From Solobacterium sp. (GTDB lineage Bacteria; Bacillota_I; Bacilli_A; Erysipelotrichales; Erysipelotrichaceae), in the NCBI GenBank assembly GCA_016284975.1, contig JAEEPV010000084.1, forward strand, positions 1-5,830: a DNA stretch of 5,830 nucleotides, read 5' to 3'. A program made the position numbers and the translations under genes. The notes beneath the pieces were generated by a model. The model did not search any database and was not told the DNA's origin. It saw nothing but the letters and a program-made list of their open reading frames with translations. Shown piece after piece: positions 5,701 through 5,830 of the stretch; positions within the stretch are counted from its first letter, which is position 1, and each line of letters begins with the position of its first letter.

Positions 5701-5740
5701 GCCCCGGCAGTGAATCGTACCGATTCAAATCTGCCGGGGC
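5701..5740. terminator. Long hairpin terminator after nagZ, probably bidirectional
   Basis: A perfect 10-bp GC-rich outer stem (5701-5710 with 5731-5740) continues, after a 3-nt one-sided bulge (AAT, 5728-5730), into a 7-bp inner stem (5711-5717 with 5721-5727) with a TAC loop. On the + strand the sequence after it is TTCTGACTTC, a poor U tract. On the minus strand it is ATTTTGTTTA, a better one. It therefore ends nagZ weakly to moderately and would suit a convergent gene beyond the window. Confidence 0.8.
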
Positions 5741-5830
5741 TTCTGACTTCCCGGATCGAGGAATAACTGTATGGAAATTATCCGAGAAGCGTCAGGGTAT
5801 TCAAGGCCAATAGATAATGGCAGAAACTGC

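Noticed and set aside
5725..5830. Minus-strand frame open from the window end to a TGA at 5725-5727
   Set aside because: Its stop lies inside the terminator hairpin and its 34-residue translation has no recognisable character; the shorter minus frame ending at 5778 leaves a more normal distance to the hairpin.
1..5830. CRISPR arrays, insertion sequences, tRNA/rRNA genes, riboswitches
   Set aside because: No regularly spaced repeats, transposase motifs, terminal inverted repeats, cloverleaf-like sequences or long structured leaders were seen; the intergenic gaps are all short (about 120 nt at most).

Overview
The window looks like an ordinary chromosomal stretch from a Firmicute (Bacillota). 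An Erysipelotrichia-like or Clostridia-like lineage with near-balanced GC is my best guess. The reasons are the strong AGGAGG-type ribosome sites at nearly every gene, a Gram-positive lipoprotein signal, a YdbC/PC4-type small DNA-binding protein, a zinc-ribbon plus TM2 protein, and a two-domain NagZ of the Bacillus type. Taxonomy is inferred from protein character only. All recognisable genes lie on the + strand, and I see no mobile element, phage gene, CRISPR array, tRNA or rRNA.

Layout. (1) Bases 1-1078: the tail of rpsB (ribosomal protein S2), then tsf (EF-Ts) 2 nt later, closed by a strong intrinsic terminator. The pyrH-frr pair that often follows in Bacillus-like genomes is absent. (2) Bases 1079-2390: a probable two-gene operon of zinc-ribbon proteins. 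The first carries an unrecognised N-terminal domain and two ribbons; the second has one ribbon, an acidic/polar linker and a C-terminal TM2 membrane domain. A terminator whose stem includes the last codons closes it. (3) Bases 2391-2968: a very AT-rich promoter region, then ydbC (PC4-like single-stranded nucleic acid binding) and a small conserved protein of unknown function that probably starts at a rare CTG codon. A perfect 10-bp terminator hairpin follows. (4) Bases 2969-5740: a HAD-superfamily Cof-type phosphatase whose stop codon overlaps the start of a lipoprotein beta-N-acetylhexosaminidase (NagZ, GH3). The pair closes with a long hairpin that has its better U tract on the minus strand. 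(5) Bases 5741-5830: a short flank that cannot be assigned with confidence.

Functionally the window joins translation (S2, EF-Ts), a small set of zinc-ribbon and DNA-binding accessory proteins, and cell-wall muropeptide turnover (NagZ) coupled to a small-molecule phosphatase. I found no convincing new biological system. The most rewarding points are the CTG-start small gene, the zinc-ribbon/TM2 gene pair with its 5' hairpin, and the tight packing of terminators against stop codons and downstream ribosome sites.
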